Position numbers and translations under genes: made by a program. A DNA stretch of 64,000 bases, taken from assembly GCF_030812595.1 (NCBI RefSeq), contig NZ_JAUSSZ010000005.1, positions 124,001-188,000 on the forward strand, read 5' to 3'. A model generated the notes under the pieces. It saw nothing but the letters and a program-made list of their open reading frames with translations. It had not been told where the DNA came from and ran no database searches. This stretch comes from Arthrobacter bambusae (GTDB lineage Bacteria; Actinomycetota; Actinomycetes; Actinomycetales; Micrococcaceae). Below, piece by piece: positions 53,602 to 62,298 of this stretch. The stretch's first letter is position 1. Each line of letters starts with the position of its first letter.

Positions 53602-54537
53602 GTGGAATACTTCCTGCAAACGCCCGCATGGGCGTCCTTCCAGCGTTCCCTCGGCCGTACGGTGCACGAGGAATCCGGTCCCGGGTGGCGTTTCCTCGCT
53701 GTGGAGGAAACAAACCCCGCCGGCAAGGTCATCTACACGCCCTATGGACCCGTGGCCGACTCGTTGGGCGCCTTCGACGAAGCCGTAGCCGCACTCGTGG
53801 CGATCGCACGCCGAAGCCGGGCCGTGTTTGTCCGGATGGAACCGGTCACCGCCGGGTTCGACGCCGCCGACGCCGGCGCCATCCTGCGGGAACGCGGACT
53901 GCAGCCGGCGCCGTCCAACCAGCAACCTGAATTGAGCTGGATCGTGGATCTGGACGGGGATTTCAAAGACGTCCTTGCCGGCATGAAACCCACCAACCGG
54001 AACCTCTACCGCAACATCCACAAGAAGGGTGTGACCTTCCGGTCTTCGCAGGATCCCGAAGAGATCTCGGTGCTCCTGAACTTCCTGCACATGACCGCCG
54101 CGCGCAACGGTTTCAAGCCCCAAAGCGATGATTACCTGAGCTCGGTGGCCCGCTCCCTCATGCCAGCCGGTGCCGCAACGCTGTTCATCGCGGAACTTGC
54201 AGGCGAGCCCATTGCGGCGGCTTTGGCCTACGACTCCGCCGACACGCGCACCTACGCCCACGCGGCCCTCGATGACACGCACCGCAAGCTCAGCGTGGGC
54301 ATTCCGTTGCTCGTGACGCTTATGGCCGATGCCAAGGACAAAGGACTCAAGCACGTCGACCTGTGGGGCGTGGCGCCGGAGGACGAGCCTGAACACAAGT
54401 GGGCCGGATTCACTGCGTTCAAGAAGTCCTTCGGGGGCCGTGAAATCGCCTACCCGGGCACGTGGGACCTTCCCGTCAACAAGCTCCGCTACGGCGCCTA
54501 CCAACTGGCCCGGAAGCTGCGCGACAAGCTCCGTTAG
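53602..54537 (+). CDS. FemABX-type peptidoglycan bridge aminoacyltransferase
   Basis: 311 residues from a GTG. Signs of the Fem family: EYFLQTPAWASFQRSL at the start, FVRMEPVTAG, KPTNRNLYRNIHKKGVTF, the double GNAT-like fold and HVDLWGVAPEDEPEHKWAGF, then FKKSFGGREIAYPGTWDL. These enzymes use aminoacyl-tRNA to add the interpeptide bridge residues to lipid II. No helical hairpin insertion is visible, which suggests a FemX-like single-residue role. It is 3 bp after manA. It ends at convergent repeats and the DUF559 gene. Confidence 0.93.
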   Translation: MEYFLQTPAWASFQRSLGRTVHEESGPGWRFLAVEETNPAGKVIYTPYGPVADSLGAFDEAVAALVAIARRSRAVFVRMEPVTAGFDAADAGAILRERGLQPAPSNQQPELSWIVDLDGDFKDVLAGMKPTNRNLYRNIHKKGVTFRSSQDPEEISVLLNFLHMTAARNGFKPQSDDYLSSVARSLMPAGAATLFIAELAGEPIAAALAYDSADTRTYAHAALDDTHRKLSVGIPLLVTLMADAKDKGLKHVDLWGVAPEDEPEHKWAGFTAFKKSFGGREIAYPGTWDLPVNKLRYGAYQLARKLRDKLR

Positions 54538-54547
54538 GGTTCCTTCG

Positions 54548-54608
54548 CGCGAACTGGCAGCAGATGCCCTCAAAATCCGATTTTGCGGGCACCTGCTGCC
54601 AACTCGCG
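54548..54608. repeat. 61-nt hairpin repeat 1 (femX / DUF559 gene junction)
   Basis: 22-nt arms (54548-54569 and 54587-54608, starting CGCGAACTGGCAGCA) around a 17-nt loop that itself contains AAAATC/GATTTT. On the minus strand all three mispairs become G-U wobbles, giving an unbroken 22-bp RNA helix. One arm codes for the last residues of the DUF559 gene, and its stop codon is in the loop. No T-tract. Confidence 0.85.
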
Positions 54609-55523
54609 GCCAACCCACAGTGCCCGCCGCACTTTCTCTACCACTCCCGGCCGGGGCCCGAGCAAATCCTCATGGTGGACCCGGACTTCGCGCCAACCCA
54701 GCCGTTCGGTCAGCGTTTGTCGCCTAATGTCCCTCCTGTATTGCTCATCCTCCCCGTGATGACCGCCGTCGTACTGGAGGGAGACCTGCTGCCTGGGGTA
54801 CGCGGCATCGGGCCATACAGCGGGGGCACCCCACTCATTGAAGATGACGTGGTTCAACGTGGGTTCAGGCAAACCTGCATGCAGCAATATAAGGCGCATT
54901 TGCGTTTCCCGCGGCGAATCCGCGCCGACTCTAACCAGGTCCAGGGCCAGCCGGGCCTTCCGCACGCCGCGCATTCCCGGATGGGCTGCGACCATCGCCT
55001 TCAAATCGTCGACGGTCGCCAACGCCTTGCGCGGCCGGGGATGGTATTCGCCGTGCTCGACCACGATCGAGTCGCCCGCCGCGACAATGTCGTCGATACT
55101 CATCAGTTGGGCCAAGTCCAGCCACGTCCGCGCGGGCGAGGTGAGCCGGACGCCGTCGAGCACTATCACCTCACCCGGTTTGAACGTCAGTTGGTGCCCA
55201 ACAACATTCCGCCTCCGCGGTTTCCATCTCTCACCCGGGCGGGCCAGGTGAATCCGCCAGTCCGCATCAAGTGCTTTGGACAAGCTGATGCCATAGATCC
55301 GCGCCGCGGAACCATGGCTCAGGAGGCACTCTGGATCGAGCTCGATGTAACCCCGCAAGTGCTCTGCCACTGTCCCTGTGCAGTGTAGCGGCAGGCGCAG
55401 TCCCCGTGACAAGGTCACAATACCCTCGCGGCGCAGTTGCTTCTGGCTCAGTCCGAGGGTCTCCGCGGCCGACGCCGGAAACGAACCGTTTGGAAGCTGC
55501 GCGGGCATCGGAGTGCGGGACAT
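54570..55523 (-). CDS. AbiEi-type N-terminal domain + DUF559-like endonuclease fold protein
   Basis: 317 residues from the ATG at 55523 (a TTG at 55529 is possible). The N-terminal part (SAAETLGLSQKQLRREGIVT) resembles the winged helix of AbiEi-type antitoxins. The C-terminal part (SPRETQMRLILLHAGLPEP, AYPRQQVSLQYDGGHHGEDE, then LGWREVRVHHEDL) fits the DUF559/Vsr-like endonuclease fold, with the E-D-x pattern roughly kept. Such proteins are frequent orphan genes in Actinobacteria; function is unknown. It is flanked by two matching hairpins and has no partner toxin gene. Confidence 0.85.
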   Translation of the reverse strand: MSRTPMPAQLPNGSFPASAAETLGLSQKQLRREGIVTLSRGLRLPLHCTGTVAEHLRGYIELDPECLLSHGSAARIYGISLSKALDADWRIHLARPGERWKPRRRNVVGHQLTFKPGEVIVLDGVRLTSPARTWLDLAQLMSIDDIVAAGDSIVVEHGEYHPRPRKALATVDDLKAMVAAHPGMRGVRKARLALDLVRVGADSPRETQMRLILLHAGLPEPTLNHVIFNEWGAPAVWPDAAYPRQQVSLQYDGGHHGEDEQYRRDIRRQTLTERLGWREVRVHHEDLLGPRPGVVEKVRRALWVGRELAAGARKIGF

Positions 55524-55588
55524 GCTCAATTGTTGCCCGCCGTCGAGCCCTAAATTGGGTTATCCACAGGTCGGATTCCCCGATTTAA

Positions 55589-55649
55589 CGCGAACTGGCA
55601 GCAAATGCCTCCGGAATTCAATTTAGAGGGCATTTGCTGCCAGTTCGCG
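55589..55649. repeat. 61-nt hairpin repeat 2 (DUF559 gene / glpX junction)
   Basis: 22-nt arms (55589-55610 and 55628-55649) match at 21 positions, loop 17 nt: same arm sequence and same total length as the hairpin at 54548-54608. It lies 16 bp past the glpX stop and upstream of the DUF559 gene. No T-tract. Confidence 0.88.
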
Positions 55650-55664
55650 CAGGACGTTGGGCCC

Positions 55665-56699
55665 TTACTTGCGGGCGTAGGTTTCCCACTTGTTGGCGTG
55701 GTGCTCGGCATCGACGAAGCGGATGGTGCCGGACTTGGAGCGCATCACGATGGACTGGGTCAGGACCTTGTCCTTGGAGTAGCGAACACCCTTGAGGAGG
55801 TCGCCGTCGGTGATGCCGGTGGCTGCGAAGTAGCAGTTGTCACTCGTGACGAGGTCGTTGGTGGACAGCACGCGCTCGAGGTCGTGTCCGGCGTCGATGG
55901 CCTTCTGCTTCTCGTCGTCGCTGGTAGGCCACAGACGGCCCTGGATGACACCGCCGAGGGACTTGATGGCGCACGCGGCAACGATGCCTTCCGGGGTGCC
56001 GCCGATGCCCATGAGGGCGTCGACGCCGGTGCCGGAACGTGCCGCGGCAATAGCGCCGGCCACGTCGCCGTCCATGATGAACTTGGTGCGGGCACCGGCT
56101 TCGCGGATTTCCTCCACCAGCGGGCGGTGGCGGTCGCGGTCCAGGATCATGACGTTGAGCTGGTTGACCTTGACGCCCTTCGCCTTGGCGATCAGGTGCA
56201 GGTTTTGCTTCACGGGCAGGCGCAGGTCCACCATGTCGGCGGCTTCGGGACCCGTGACGAGCTTCTCCATGTAGAACACAGCGGAAGGGTCGAACATGGT
56301 GCCGCGCTCGGCCACTGCCAGCACGGCGAGGGCGTTGTTGATGCCCAGGGCCGTCAGTCGGGTTCCATCGATGGGGTCGACGGCGACGTCGCACTCGGGT
56401 CCGGTGCCGTCACCGACGTGCTCGCCGTTGAAGAGCATGGGGGCTTCGTCCTTTTCACCCTCGCCAATGACAACGACGCCGTTGAAATGGACGGTGTGGA
56501 GGAAGGAGCGCATGGCGTCAACTGCGGCGCCGTCTGCTTTGTTCTTGTCGCCGAACCCCACCCAGTGGCCACCGGCAATGGCGGCGGCTTCGGTAACCCG
56601 GACAAGTTCGAGGGCCAGGTTGCGGTCCGGCTCATCGGTCCCGACGGCGAGCGCCGACGAAATCGTGGAATACTTCTGGGAAATTGGCGCTGGAGACAC
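55665..56699 (-). CDS. glpX: Class II fructose-1,6-bisphosphatase
   Basis: 344 residues. GlpX motifs: ALELVRVTEAAAIAGGHWVG, GEGEKDEAPMLFNGEHVG, the metal site VAVDPIDGTRLTALG, and GIGGTPEGIVAACAIKSLGG. The enzyme makes fructose-6-phosphate in gluconeogenesis and is the major FBPase in Actinobacteria. The order glpX-DUF4245-fumC is conserved in mycobacteria. Start is a GTG at 56697-56699. A promoter region of 189 bp is shared with the divergent DUF4245 gene. Confidence 0.96.
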   Translation of the reverse strand: MSPAPISQKYSTISSALAVGTDEPDRNLALELVRVTEAAAIAGGHWVGFGDKNKADGAAVDAMRSFLHTVHFNGVVVIGEGEKDEAPMLFNGEHVGDGTGPECDVAVDPIDGTRLTALGINNALAVLAVAERGTMFDPSAVFYMEKLVTGPEAADMVDLRLPVKQNLHLIAKAKGVKVNQLNVMILDRDRHRPLVEEIREAGARTKFIMDGDVAGAIAAARSGTGVDALMGIGGTPEGIVAACAIKSLGGVIQGRLWPTSDDEKQKAIDAGHDLERVLSTNDLVTSDNCYFAATGITDGDLLKGVRYSKDKVLTQSIVMRSKSGTIRFVDAEHHANKWETYARK

Positions 56700-56888
56700 G
56701 TGAACCTCTTCTTCGATGACGCGATTCGTGGGACCAGGAACGGCTGCGCTTGGCGGCCTGAATGATTCCTCTAGAAGAGATCATAGTCGCGGCGAGGCGG
56801 CGCGGTCATGGGATGACCGGCTCCCCGAGTGCCCCTTGCGCAGACGGGGCAATGTGTATTAGCCGCTTGGATAGGAGACTATTGAAGC

Positions 56889-57617
56889 GTGAGTGAAACG
56901 CAAGACAAAGCAATTGCAGCTGCCCCGTCGGCTGAAACAGGCGCCGGAAGCGCCGACACGGCCGGCACCGTTGACGCTGGCCAGCCCGCAGTCAAGCCCG
57001 TTATCGCGGCAAAAGCAGCCAAACGGGCCAACGCATCGGTAATCGGGATGCTTATCGCGTTGCTCCTTTGCGTGGTGGCGTTCCTGCCGATCGTGCTCAT
57101 GAATCCGGCACCAAAGAGCAACGGTTACCGGCCCAACATCGACGTCGCCGCATCCGCGGCCAATGCAAAAGATGTGGCGGGTTTCACACCTGTGGCGCCT
57201 AATACCGGCGAAACATTTAGTCCAAACTACGCTCGCTGGACATCCGGGACCGGCGATGGCGTACCCACGTGGGAGGTAGGCTACGTCACCCCCAAGCAGG
57301 CCTTCATCGGACTCATCCAGACCCGCAAGGCCAATCCAACCTGGATTTTCCAGCAGACGGGCAACGCTCCCGTTACAGGCACCCGCAGCGCCGGCGGCCA
57401 CGACTGGGAGCTCCATGACACGGCCAAGGGCAACCGCAGCATGGTCCTGAACTACCGCGGCACCACGATCATCCTGAACGGCAGCGCAGGCCTGGACGAG
57501 TTCTCCACTTTGGCCGCAGACGTCGTGAAAGCCATGGACGCAGCTCCGGCCGCTTCGCCGGATGCGAACACCTTGCCCGGCGACACAGGTTCGCAGCCGG
57601 CTAGCCCAAAGCCGTAG
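56889..57617 (+). CDS. DUF4245 domain-containing membrane-anchored protein
   Basis: 242 residues from a GTG. One membrane helix (ASVIGMLIALLLCVVAFLPIVLM, about 48-70) follows an Ala/Lys-rich cytoplasmic leader. The external domain has NGYRPNIDVAASAANAKDVA, ARWTSGTGDGVPTWEVGYVT and WIFQQTGNAPVTGTRSAGGH, the DUF4245 pattern. The C-terminus is Ala/Pro/Ser-rich. It diverges from glpX and precedes carbonic anhydrase by 9 bp. Function unknown. Confidence 0.88.
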   Translation: MSETQDKAIAAAPSAETGAGSADTAGTVDAGQPAVKPVIAAKAAKRANASVIGMLIALLLCVVAFLPIVLMNPAPKSNGYRPNIDVAASAANAKDVAGFTPVAPNTGETFSPNYARWTSGTGDGVPTWEVGYVTPKQAFIGLIQTRKANPTWIFQQTGNAPVTGTRSAGGHDWELHDTAKGNRSMVLNYRGTTIILNGSAGLDEFSTLAADVVKAMDAAPAASPDANTLPGDTGSQPASPKP

Positions 57618-57626
57618 AGTAGCGCC

Positions 57627-58241
57627 GTGACTACCTATCTGACTCCTGCACTCGCCTGGCGCCGGTTGCGCGAAGGAAACGAACGCTTTGTCGCCGGGGC
57701 ATCCTTGCACCCCAACCAGGACGCTTCCCGCCGTCACTCCCTGGTCGAGGACCAGCATCCATTTGCCGTGATCTTCGGCTGCTCGGATTCCCGCCTGGCT
57801 GCGGAGATCATCTTCGACCTCGGCCTCGGCGATGTCTTCGTGGTCCGCACGGCCGGGCAAGTGATCGACGACGCCGTCCTCGGTTCGCTCGAATACAGCA
57901 TCTCCCAACTGCATGTACCGCTCATCGTGATCCTGGGCCACGACAGCTGCGGCGCGGTGACCGCGACCAAGGGTGCCGTCGAGACCGGTGACATGCCGGC
58001 GGGTTTCATCCGTTCCCTCGTGGAGCGCATCACGCCTTCCGTCCTCACCGCAATGCGAAATGAAGAGACGGACGTCAACGACATGGTGGTGGAGCACGTC
58101 AAGCAGACAGCCAGCCGTTTGGCCGACAGTTCCCGTGTGATTTCCGACGCGATCGACGACGGGCGGGTCGCCGTCGTGGGGCTTTCCTACAAACTGGATG
58201 AGGGCCGTGCGGACCTTGTTTCCGGGATCGGCAAGCTCTAG
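57627..58241 (+). CDS. Beta-class carbonic anhydrase
   Basis: 204 residues from a GTG. The zinc ligands and active site are visible: FGCSDSRLAAEIIFDLGLGD (Cys and Asp-Arg pair) and LGHDSCGAV (His and Cys). VVRTAGQVIDDAVLGSLEYSI and VVGLSYKLDEGR complete the fold. It interconverts CO2 and bicarbonate, supplying bicarbonate for carboxylases. It is close behind DUF4245 (9 bp gap), so it is likely co-transcribed. Confidence 0.95.
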   Translation: MTTYLTPALAWRRLREGNERFVAGASLHPNQDASRRHSLVEDQHPFAVIFGCSDSRLAAEIIFDLGLGDVFVVRTAGQVIDDAVLGSLEYSISQLHVPLIVILGHDSCGAVTATKGAVETGDMPAGFIRSLVERITPSVLTAMRNEETDVNDMVVEHVKQTASRLADSSRVISDAIDDGRVAVVGLSYKLDEGRADLVSGIGKL

Positions 58242-58253
58242 GCCGGATGCGGT

Positions 58254-58272
58254 GCCGCCCCGTCGGGGCGGT
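58254..58272. terminator. Short GC hairpin after carbonic anhydrase
   Basis: GCCGCCCC (58254-58261) and GGGGCGGT (58265-58272), one wobble, 3-nt loop, 12 bp after the stop. No T-tract; a weak candidate. Confidence 0.35.
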
Positions 58273-58338
58273 ACGCAGCGGCCGTAGCTTTGCTCCACCG
58301 GTTTTCGGTCAAGCGGCTGCTCGCCATAAGCTAGCCCC

Positions 58339-59775
58339 ATGACTTCCACTCAAGAATCCAACACGGCCGAGTTCCGTATTGAACATGACACGATGGGCGA
58401 AGTTCGCGTTCCCGTGAACGCCCTGTACCGCGCCCAGACGCAGCGCGCCGTGGAGAACTTCCCGATCTCCGGCAAGACGCTTGAGCGCGCACACATCGAG
58501 GCCCTGGCCCGCGTCAAGAAGGCCGCAGCCTTGGCGAATGCTGAACTGGGAGTGCTCGACGGCGAGCTCGCCGAGGCGATTGCCAACGCTGCCGATGAGG
58601 TTGCCGCCGGAAAGTACGACGGCGATTTCCCCATCGACGTCTTCCAGACCGGGTCCGGAACGTCGTCCAACATGAACACCAACGAGGTCATCGCGGAGCT
58701 TGCCACCCGTGCCCTCGCTGCTGCCGGGAGCGACAAAGTTGTCCACCCGAACGACCACGTCAATGCGTCCCAGTCCTCCAACGACGTCTTCCCGACGTCC
58801 GTCCACGTCGCCGCGACGTCCGCCCTGATCAACGACCTCATCCCGGCCCTCGAATACCTGGCGGCTTCTTTGGACCGCAAGGCCGTCGAGTTCAAGGACG
58901 TCGTCAAGTCGGGCCGAACCCACCTCATGGACGCCACTCCGGTGACCTTGGGACAGGAGTTCGGCGGCTACGCCGCGCAGGTCCGTTACGGCGTCGAGCG
59001 CATCAACGCGGCCCTCCCCCGCGTTGCCGAGGTCCCCTTGGGCGGCACCGCCGTCGGCACCGGCATCAACACCCCGGAAGGCTTCCCGGAGCGCGTCATC
59101 GAGCTCCTCGCAGCCGACACCGGCCTTCCGTTGACCGAGGCGCGCGACCACTTTGAAGCGCAAGCCAACCGCGACGGCCTCATCGAGGGCTCCAGCCAGC
59201 TGCGCAACATCGCAATCTCCTTCATGAAGATCAACAACGACCTCCGCTGGATGGGCTCCGGCCCCAACACGGGACTGGGCGAAATCTCCATCCCGGACCT
59301 CCAGCCCGGCTCGTCCATCATGCCCGGGAAGGTCAACCCGGTCATCTGCGAAGCATCGATCATGGTCTGCGCCCAGGTCATCGGCAACGACACTGCCATC
59401 GCCTGGTCCGGCACCAACGGCGCTTTCGAACTCAACGTCGGCATCCCCGTGATGGCTGCCAACCTGCTCGAATCGATCCGCCTCCTGGCCAACACGAGCC
59501 GCGTCATGGCCGACAAGATGATCGATGGCATCACCGCTAACGTCGAGCGTGCCCGCTTCCTGGCCGAGGCTTCCCCGTCCATCGTGACCCCGCTGAACAA
59601 GTTCATCGGTTATGAAGCAGCGGCAAAGATCGCCAAGAAGGCCGTTGCAGAGGGTTTGACGATCCGCGAGGCCGTGATCTCCCTCGGTTACCTTGAACGC
59701 GGCGAACTGACCGAAGAGCAGCTCGACAAGGCCCTGGACGTCACCACCATGACCCGCCCGGCCCACAAGGCCTAG
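58339..59775 (+). CDS. fumC: Class II fumarate hydratase
   Basis: This 478-residue TCA-cycle enzyme hydrates fumarate to malate without an iron-sulfur cluster. Motifs: [58 protein letters not shown] and the signature [16 protein letters not shown]. The length is standard. ATG start. It lies close to glpX, as in other actinobacteria. A large hairpin follows the stop codon. Confidence 0.97.
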   Translation: MTSTQESNTAEFRIEHDTMGEVRVPVNALYRAQTQRAVENFPISGKTLERAHIEALARVKKAAALANAELGVLDGELAEAIANAADEVAAGKYDGDFPIDVFQTGSGTSSNMNTNEVIAELATRALAAAGSDKVVHPNDHVNASQSSNDVFPTSVHVAATSALINDLIPALEYLAASLDRKAVEFKDVVKSGRTHLMDATPVTLGQEFGGYAAQVRYGVERINAALPRVAEVPLGGTAVGTGINTPEGFPERVIELLAADTGLPLTEARDHFEAQANRDGLIEGSSQLRNIAISFMKINNDLRWMGSGPNTGLGEISIPDLQPGSSIMPGKVNPVICEASIMVCAQVIGNDTAIAWSGTNGAFELNVGIPVMAANLLESIRLLANTSRVMADKMIDGITANVERARFLAEASPSIVTPLNKFIGYEAAAKIAKKAVAEGLTIREAVISLGYLERGELTEEQLDKALDVTTMTRPAHKA

Positions 59776-59792
59776 TTTCCCGCCTGCGCACG

Positions 59793-59871
59793 GGACATGC
59801 CCGGCCTTGGCTCGGACCAGTGGACATATGAGGAATATGCCCACCGTCCGGGACCAAGGCCGGGCATGTCC
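59793..59871. repeat. 79-nt near-continuous hairpin after fumC
   Basis: Outer arms GGACATGCCCGGCCTTGG (59793-59810) and the exact complement (59854-59871), 18 bp. Inside, CGGAC/GTCCG and GTGGACATAT/ATATGCCCAC also pair, leaving a tiny loop (GAGGA). The stretch is therefore almost fully self-complementary. It lies 17 bp past the fumC stop and 33 bp before the next gene. No T-tract. Confidence 0.85.
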
Positions 59872-59904
59872 GTCTGGGCGTCCATCTGGCCTAGGCTGGA
59901 AACC

Positions 59905-60105
59905 ATGAGTTCAGAGCCCGAAGAATCCGCGAACATCAGCCCGGCCGTTCGATGGGGACTAGGGGCCGTGCTTTTCGGCCTCCTGGCCGTCTCCATAGGC
60001 TCCGCCACGGGCGAATGGTGGACCATCGTGGGCGCCATTGCCTGCGGTGTTTGCGCTTGCCTCTTCGGCGCCCGCGCGATCCTCGCGGCCCGTCAATCGC
60101 GCTGA
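59905..60105 (+). CDS. Small two-helix membrane protein
   Basis: 66 residues from the ATG at 59905. After a short acidic start (MSSEPEESANISPAVRW) come two hydrophobic segments: GLGAVLFGLLAVSIGSAT (about 19-36) and WWTIVGAIACGVCACLFGA (about 39-57), then a basic end. It overlaps the convergent NUDIX gene by 13 bp. A longer frame from 59797 would be translated through the big hairpin and is rejected. No family recognised. Confidence 0.6.
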   Translation: MSSEPEESANISPAVRWGLGAVLFGLLAVSIGSATGEWWTIVGAIACGVCACLFGARAILAARQSR

Positions 60106-60566
60106 TACACGACGGCGGAGCCCGGCTCCAGAGCAAGCCGGATGGTCTCGCGGTGCCCGGCGCTGATCTCAGGCAACTCGTCCAGGGCAAACCAGCCGAC
60201 GGCTATTGATTCGTCGTCGTTAACGCGGGCCTCCCCCGAGACATAACGGCACTTGAAGGCGATATCCAGGAAGTCGCACACGTCACCGTTGGGATAGGTC
60301 ACCGGGCCGATCACGCCCACCGCCAGGATGCGCTCGGTTTCCGCGACCACCGCAGTCTCCTCGAAAATCTCCCTGATCAAGCCGGGGGCCGGGTGCTCCC
60401 CTGGTTCCAGCATTCCGGTAATCAGGGTCCATCGGCCGTTATCGGCCCTTTGGCACAACAGGACCCGGTCCTGATCGTCCAGGACCACGCCTCGCACGCC
60501 GGGAAGCCACAGCGGGTCGTTGCCGATCTTCTCGCGGATTTGGAGGATGAATTCAGGGACCGCCAC
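60093..60566 (-). CDS. NUDIX hydrolase
   Basis: 157 residues from a GTG. The Nudix box is complete: GMLEPGEHPAPGLIREIFEE followed by T (G-x5-E-x7-RE-x2-EE). Flanking strands VRGVVLDDQDRVLLCQRADN and VIGPVTYPNGDVCDFLDIAF suggest a nucleotide-type pyrophosphatase. The exact substrate (8-oxo-dGTP, ADP-ribose or other) cannot be told from the sequence. Confidence 0.92.
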   Translation of the reverse strand: MAVPEFILQIREKIGNDPLWLPGVRGVVLDDQDRVLLCQRADNGRWTLITGMLEPGEHPAPGLIREIFEETAVVAETERILAVGVIGPVTYPNGDVCDFLDIAFKCRYVSGEARVNDDESIAVGWFALDELPEISAGHRETIRLALEPGSAVVYQRD

Positions 60567-60729
60567 TTCCTAGCCCCCTTTCGTTGAGACAGTCATCACC
60601 AACAAGGGCACTCCCCCGCTTCCGGATCGGATCCGCCAGTAGGCCGAGTATCCCACCGGCGATGCCCGAATGACAGCGGGCAGGCCGCTCGACCGATCAC
60701 CTCCCGCGCTCCCTTGCTCACGGCTCCCA

Positions 60730-61311
60730 TCACCCGGGCAGGGCAAACATCGCCGCAGCCGCACCGGCGAGCATGAACGGCCCGAACGGTATGGCTGATT
60801 TCAGGGTTCCCCGCCGGGCAGCCAGGACCCCCATGCTCCACAGCCCGCCGAAGAGGAACGCCGCAAACGTCCCGGCGAACACATGCGCCCAACCCAGATA
60901 GCCAAGGTAAAGGCCGAGGACACCGGCCAATTTGACGTCTCCGAAGCCCATCCCGGGCGGATAAACCAATCGCAGAATGAAGTAAAACACCCACAGCACG
61001 GCTCCCCCGGCCACGATTCCCAAGGCAGGCACTCCGAGGAAGGAGGCAACGCCGTCGGGAACGGACCCTGCCGCTCCGCCGGCGACGGTCGTTGACGTAC
61101 CGCCGGCCACGGTGACTGCTATCGCCGCGCCGAGCAATAACACACCGGCAATGGCGTAGGACGGGAAAACGATCCGGTTGGGCAAGAGGTGGTGACGGAC
61201 GTCGATGACCGTGAGGCGGGCCGCCATGATCGCAAAGTAAACACAGGCTGCCAGCAGGAGCCAGAAGGCCGGGAAACTGGTCCCCCACAATTCGCCGAGT
61301 CGTCGGATCAC
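60730..61311 (-). CDS. Prepilin peptidase, A24 family (TadV/CpaA-like)
   Basis: 193 residues, multi-pass membrane. The two catalytic aspartate regions of type IV prepilin peptidases are visible: VIDVRHHLLPNRIVFPSYA near residue 36 and the GxGD motif GMGFGDVKLAGVLGLYLGYL near 120. There is no N-terminal methylase domain, as in the TadV/CpaA group, which cleaves Flp pilins. No other pilus gene is in the window. GTG start. Confidence 0.9.
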   Translation of the reverse strand: MIRRLGELWGTSFPAFWLLLAACVYFAIMAARLTVIDVRHHLLPNRIVFPSYAIAGVLLLGAAIAVTVAGGTSTTVAGGAAGSVPDGVASFLGVPALGIVAGGAVLWVFYFILRLVYPPGMGFGDVKLAGVLGLYLGYLGWAHVFAGTFAAFLFGGLWSMGVLAARRGTLKSAIPFGPFMLAGAAAAMFALPG

Positions 61312-61364
61312 TCTCGGATGCTATCGGTTTTCTCAAACCCGCGCCGGTCACGCACCCTTAGACT

Positions 61365-62141
61365 GTGGATATGGGGCGCTACAGTGCAGAAATCCAAGGC
61401 AATCCAGACCCCGACATGCCCTCAACCTTCCGGAACCTCTGCCGCTCCTCCCCGTGGAAGTGGACCAGCCTGAGGTTCGAATACCTGGACCGGCCCGGCA
61501 GCACGGGATCCACAGTGCGAGCCTGGCTGCGTCGGCCGGGGGCGCTTCGGCTCGAAACCGTGGATGGCGCGTTGCTGCACAGCACCACGGGGATCAACGA
61601 CTCCCGTGACGGGCTTTACCTCGGTTCCAAGCGAAAGTCGTGGCTGTTGCCTGCCCATCTGGTGACTCCCGTTTACGACTCCCGAGGCTTGGTCCGCCGG
61701 CGTCCCGAGGCGGCCTATGGTGAACCGTCCTTCGGGAACGGTCGGCTCGCGGCCGCCCTCGATCCTGTGGAGCTCGCCGGGAACGCACCCGTGCCTATGG
61801 AGTTTCCCGAGTCCAACCGGGTGTCGCTCGGCGCCATCCGGGAAGTGGATCACGAGGGGCGTCCGGCTTTGGAAGCCATCGCGACGCCGGGACACAGTTA
61901 CGTGCCGGCTGATGCGGCAACACCGCTCTGTTTCCCGGGACGCACGCTCTTGCGGGTGGACTCGGGAACGGGCGTGTGCGTTTTCAGCCAATCGCTCGAC
62001 GGCGATACGGCCGGCCAAGGGCACTGGATGCGGATCCTGGGGGTGGACGAATACATGCTGGACGATCTGTTCCTCGCCGAATCGATGAACCTCACCGACG
62101 TCCGGAAGCACATCAGCTGGGACATCGGCCCCCGCGCGTGA
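61365..62141 (+). CDS. Unknown protein, 258 residues
   Basis: GTG at 61365 or ATG at 61371; no clear ribosome binding site. The protein is globular and charged, without signal peptide or membrane segment. Visible features: STFRNLCRSSPWKWTSLRFEY, RAWLRRPGALRLETVDGALL, GAIREVDHEGRPALEAIATP and DEYMLDDLFLAESMNL. The N-terminal half (WKWTSLRFEYLDRPG...LRLETVDG) is reminiscent of lipoprotein-carrier-like folds, but I cannot name a family. It is divergent from the prepilin peptidase gene. Confidence 0.75.
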   Translation: MDMGRYSAEIQGNPDPDMPSTFRNLCRSSPWKWTSLRFEYLDRPGSTGSTVRAWLRRPGALRLETVDGALLHSTTGINDSRDGLYLGSKRKSWLLPAHLVTPVYDSRGLVRRRPEAAYGEPSFGNGRLAAALDPVELAGNAPVPMEFPESNRVSLGAIREVDHEGRPALEAIATPGHSYVPADAATPLCFPGRTLLRVDSGTGVCVFSQSLDGDTAGQGHWMRILGVDEYMLDDLFLAESMNLTDVRKHISWDIGPRA

Positions 62142-62162
62142 GAGCCATTCCCCTCCCCTTGG

Positions 62163-62209
62163 ACGCTCGCTCACCTATACCCCACCCGACCAACGCTCGC
62201 TCACATATA
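62163..62209. repeat. 17-bp direct repeat upstream of the GNAT gene
   Basis: ACGCTCGCTCACCTATA (62163-62179) and ACGCTCGCTCACATATA (62193-62209), one mismatch, 30-bp period, in the 157-bp gap before the acetyltransferase. It could be a pair of regulator sites. Confidence 0.5.
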
Positions 62210-62298
62210 TGGGCGACCGTCGCTGAGGGACGCATAACAACGAACCACCGTGGTTGACGCATGACGAGCTATCCCGGTGTGTCCGCTAGGCTTCCCGA

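Noticed and set aside
51982..54618. 878-codon minus-strand frame opposite purE-manA-femX
   Set aside because: Antisense shadow; the three plus-strand genes have unambiguous family motifs.
58309..59844. 511-codon minus-strand frame opposite fumC
   Set aside because: Antisense shadow of fumC; no family motif.
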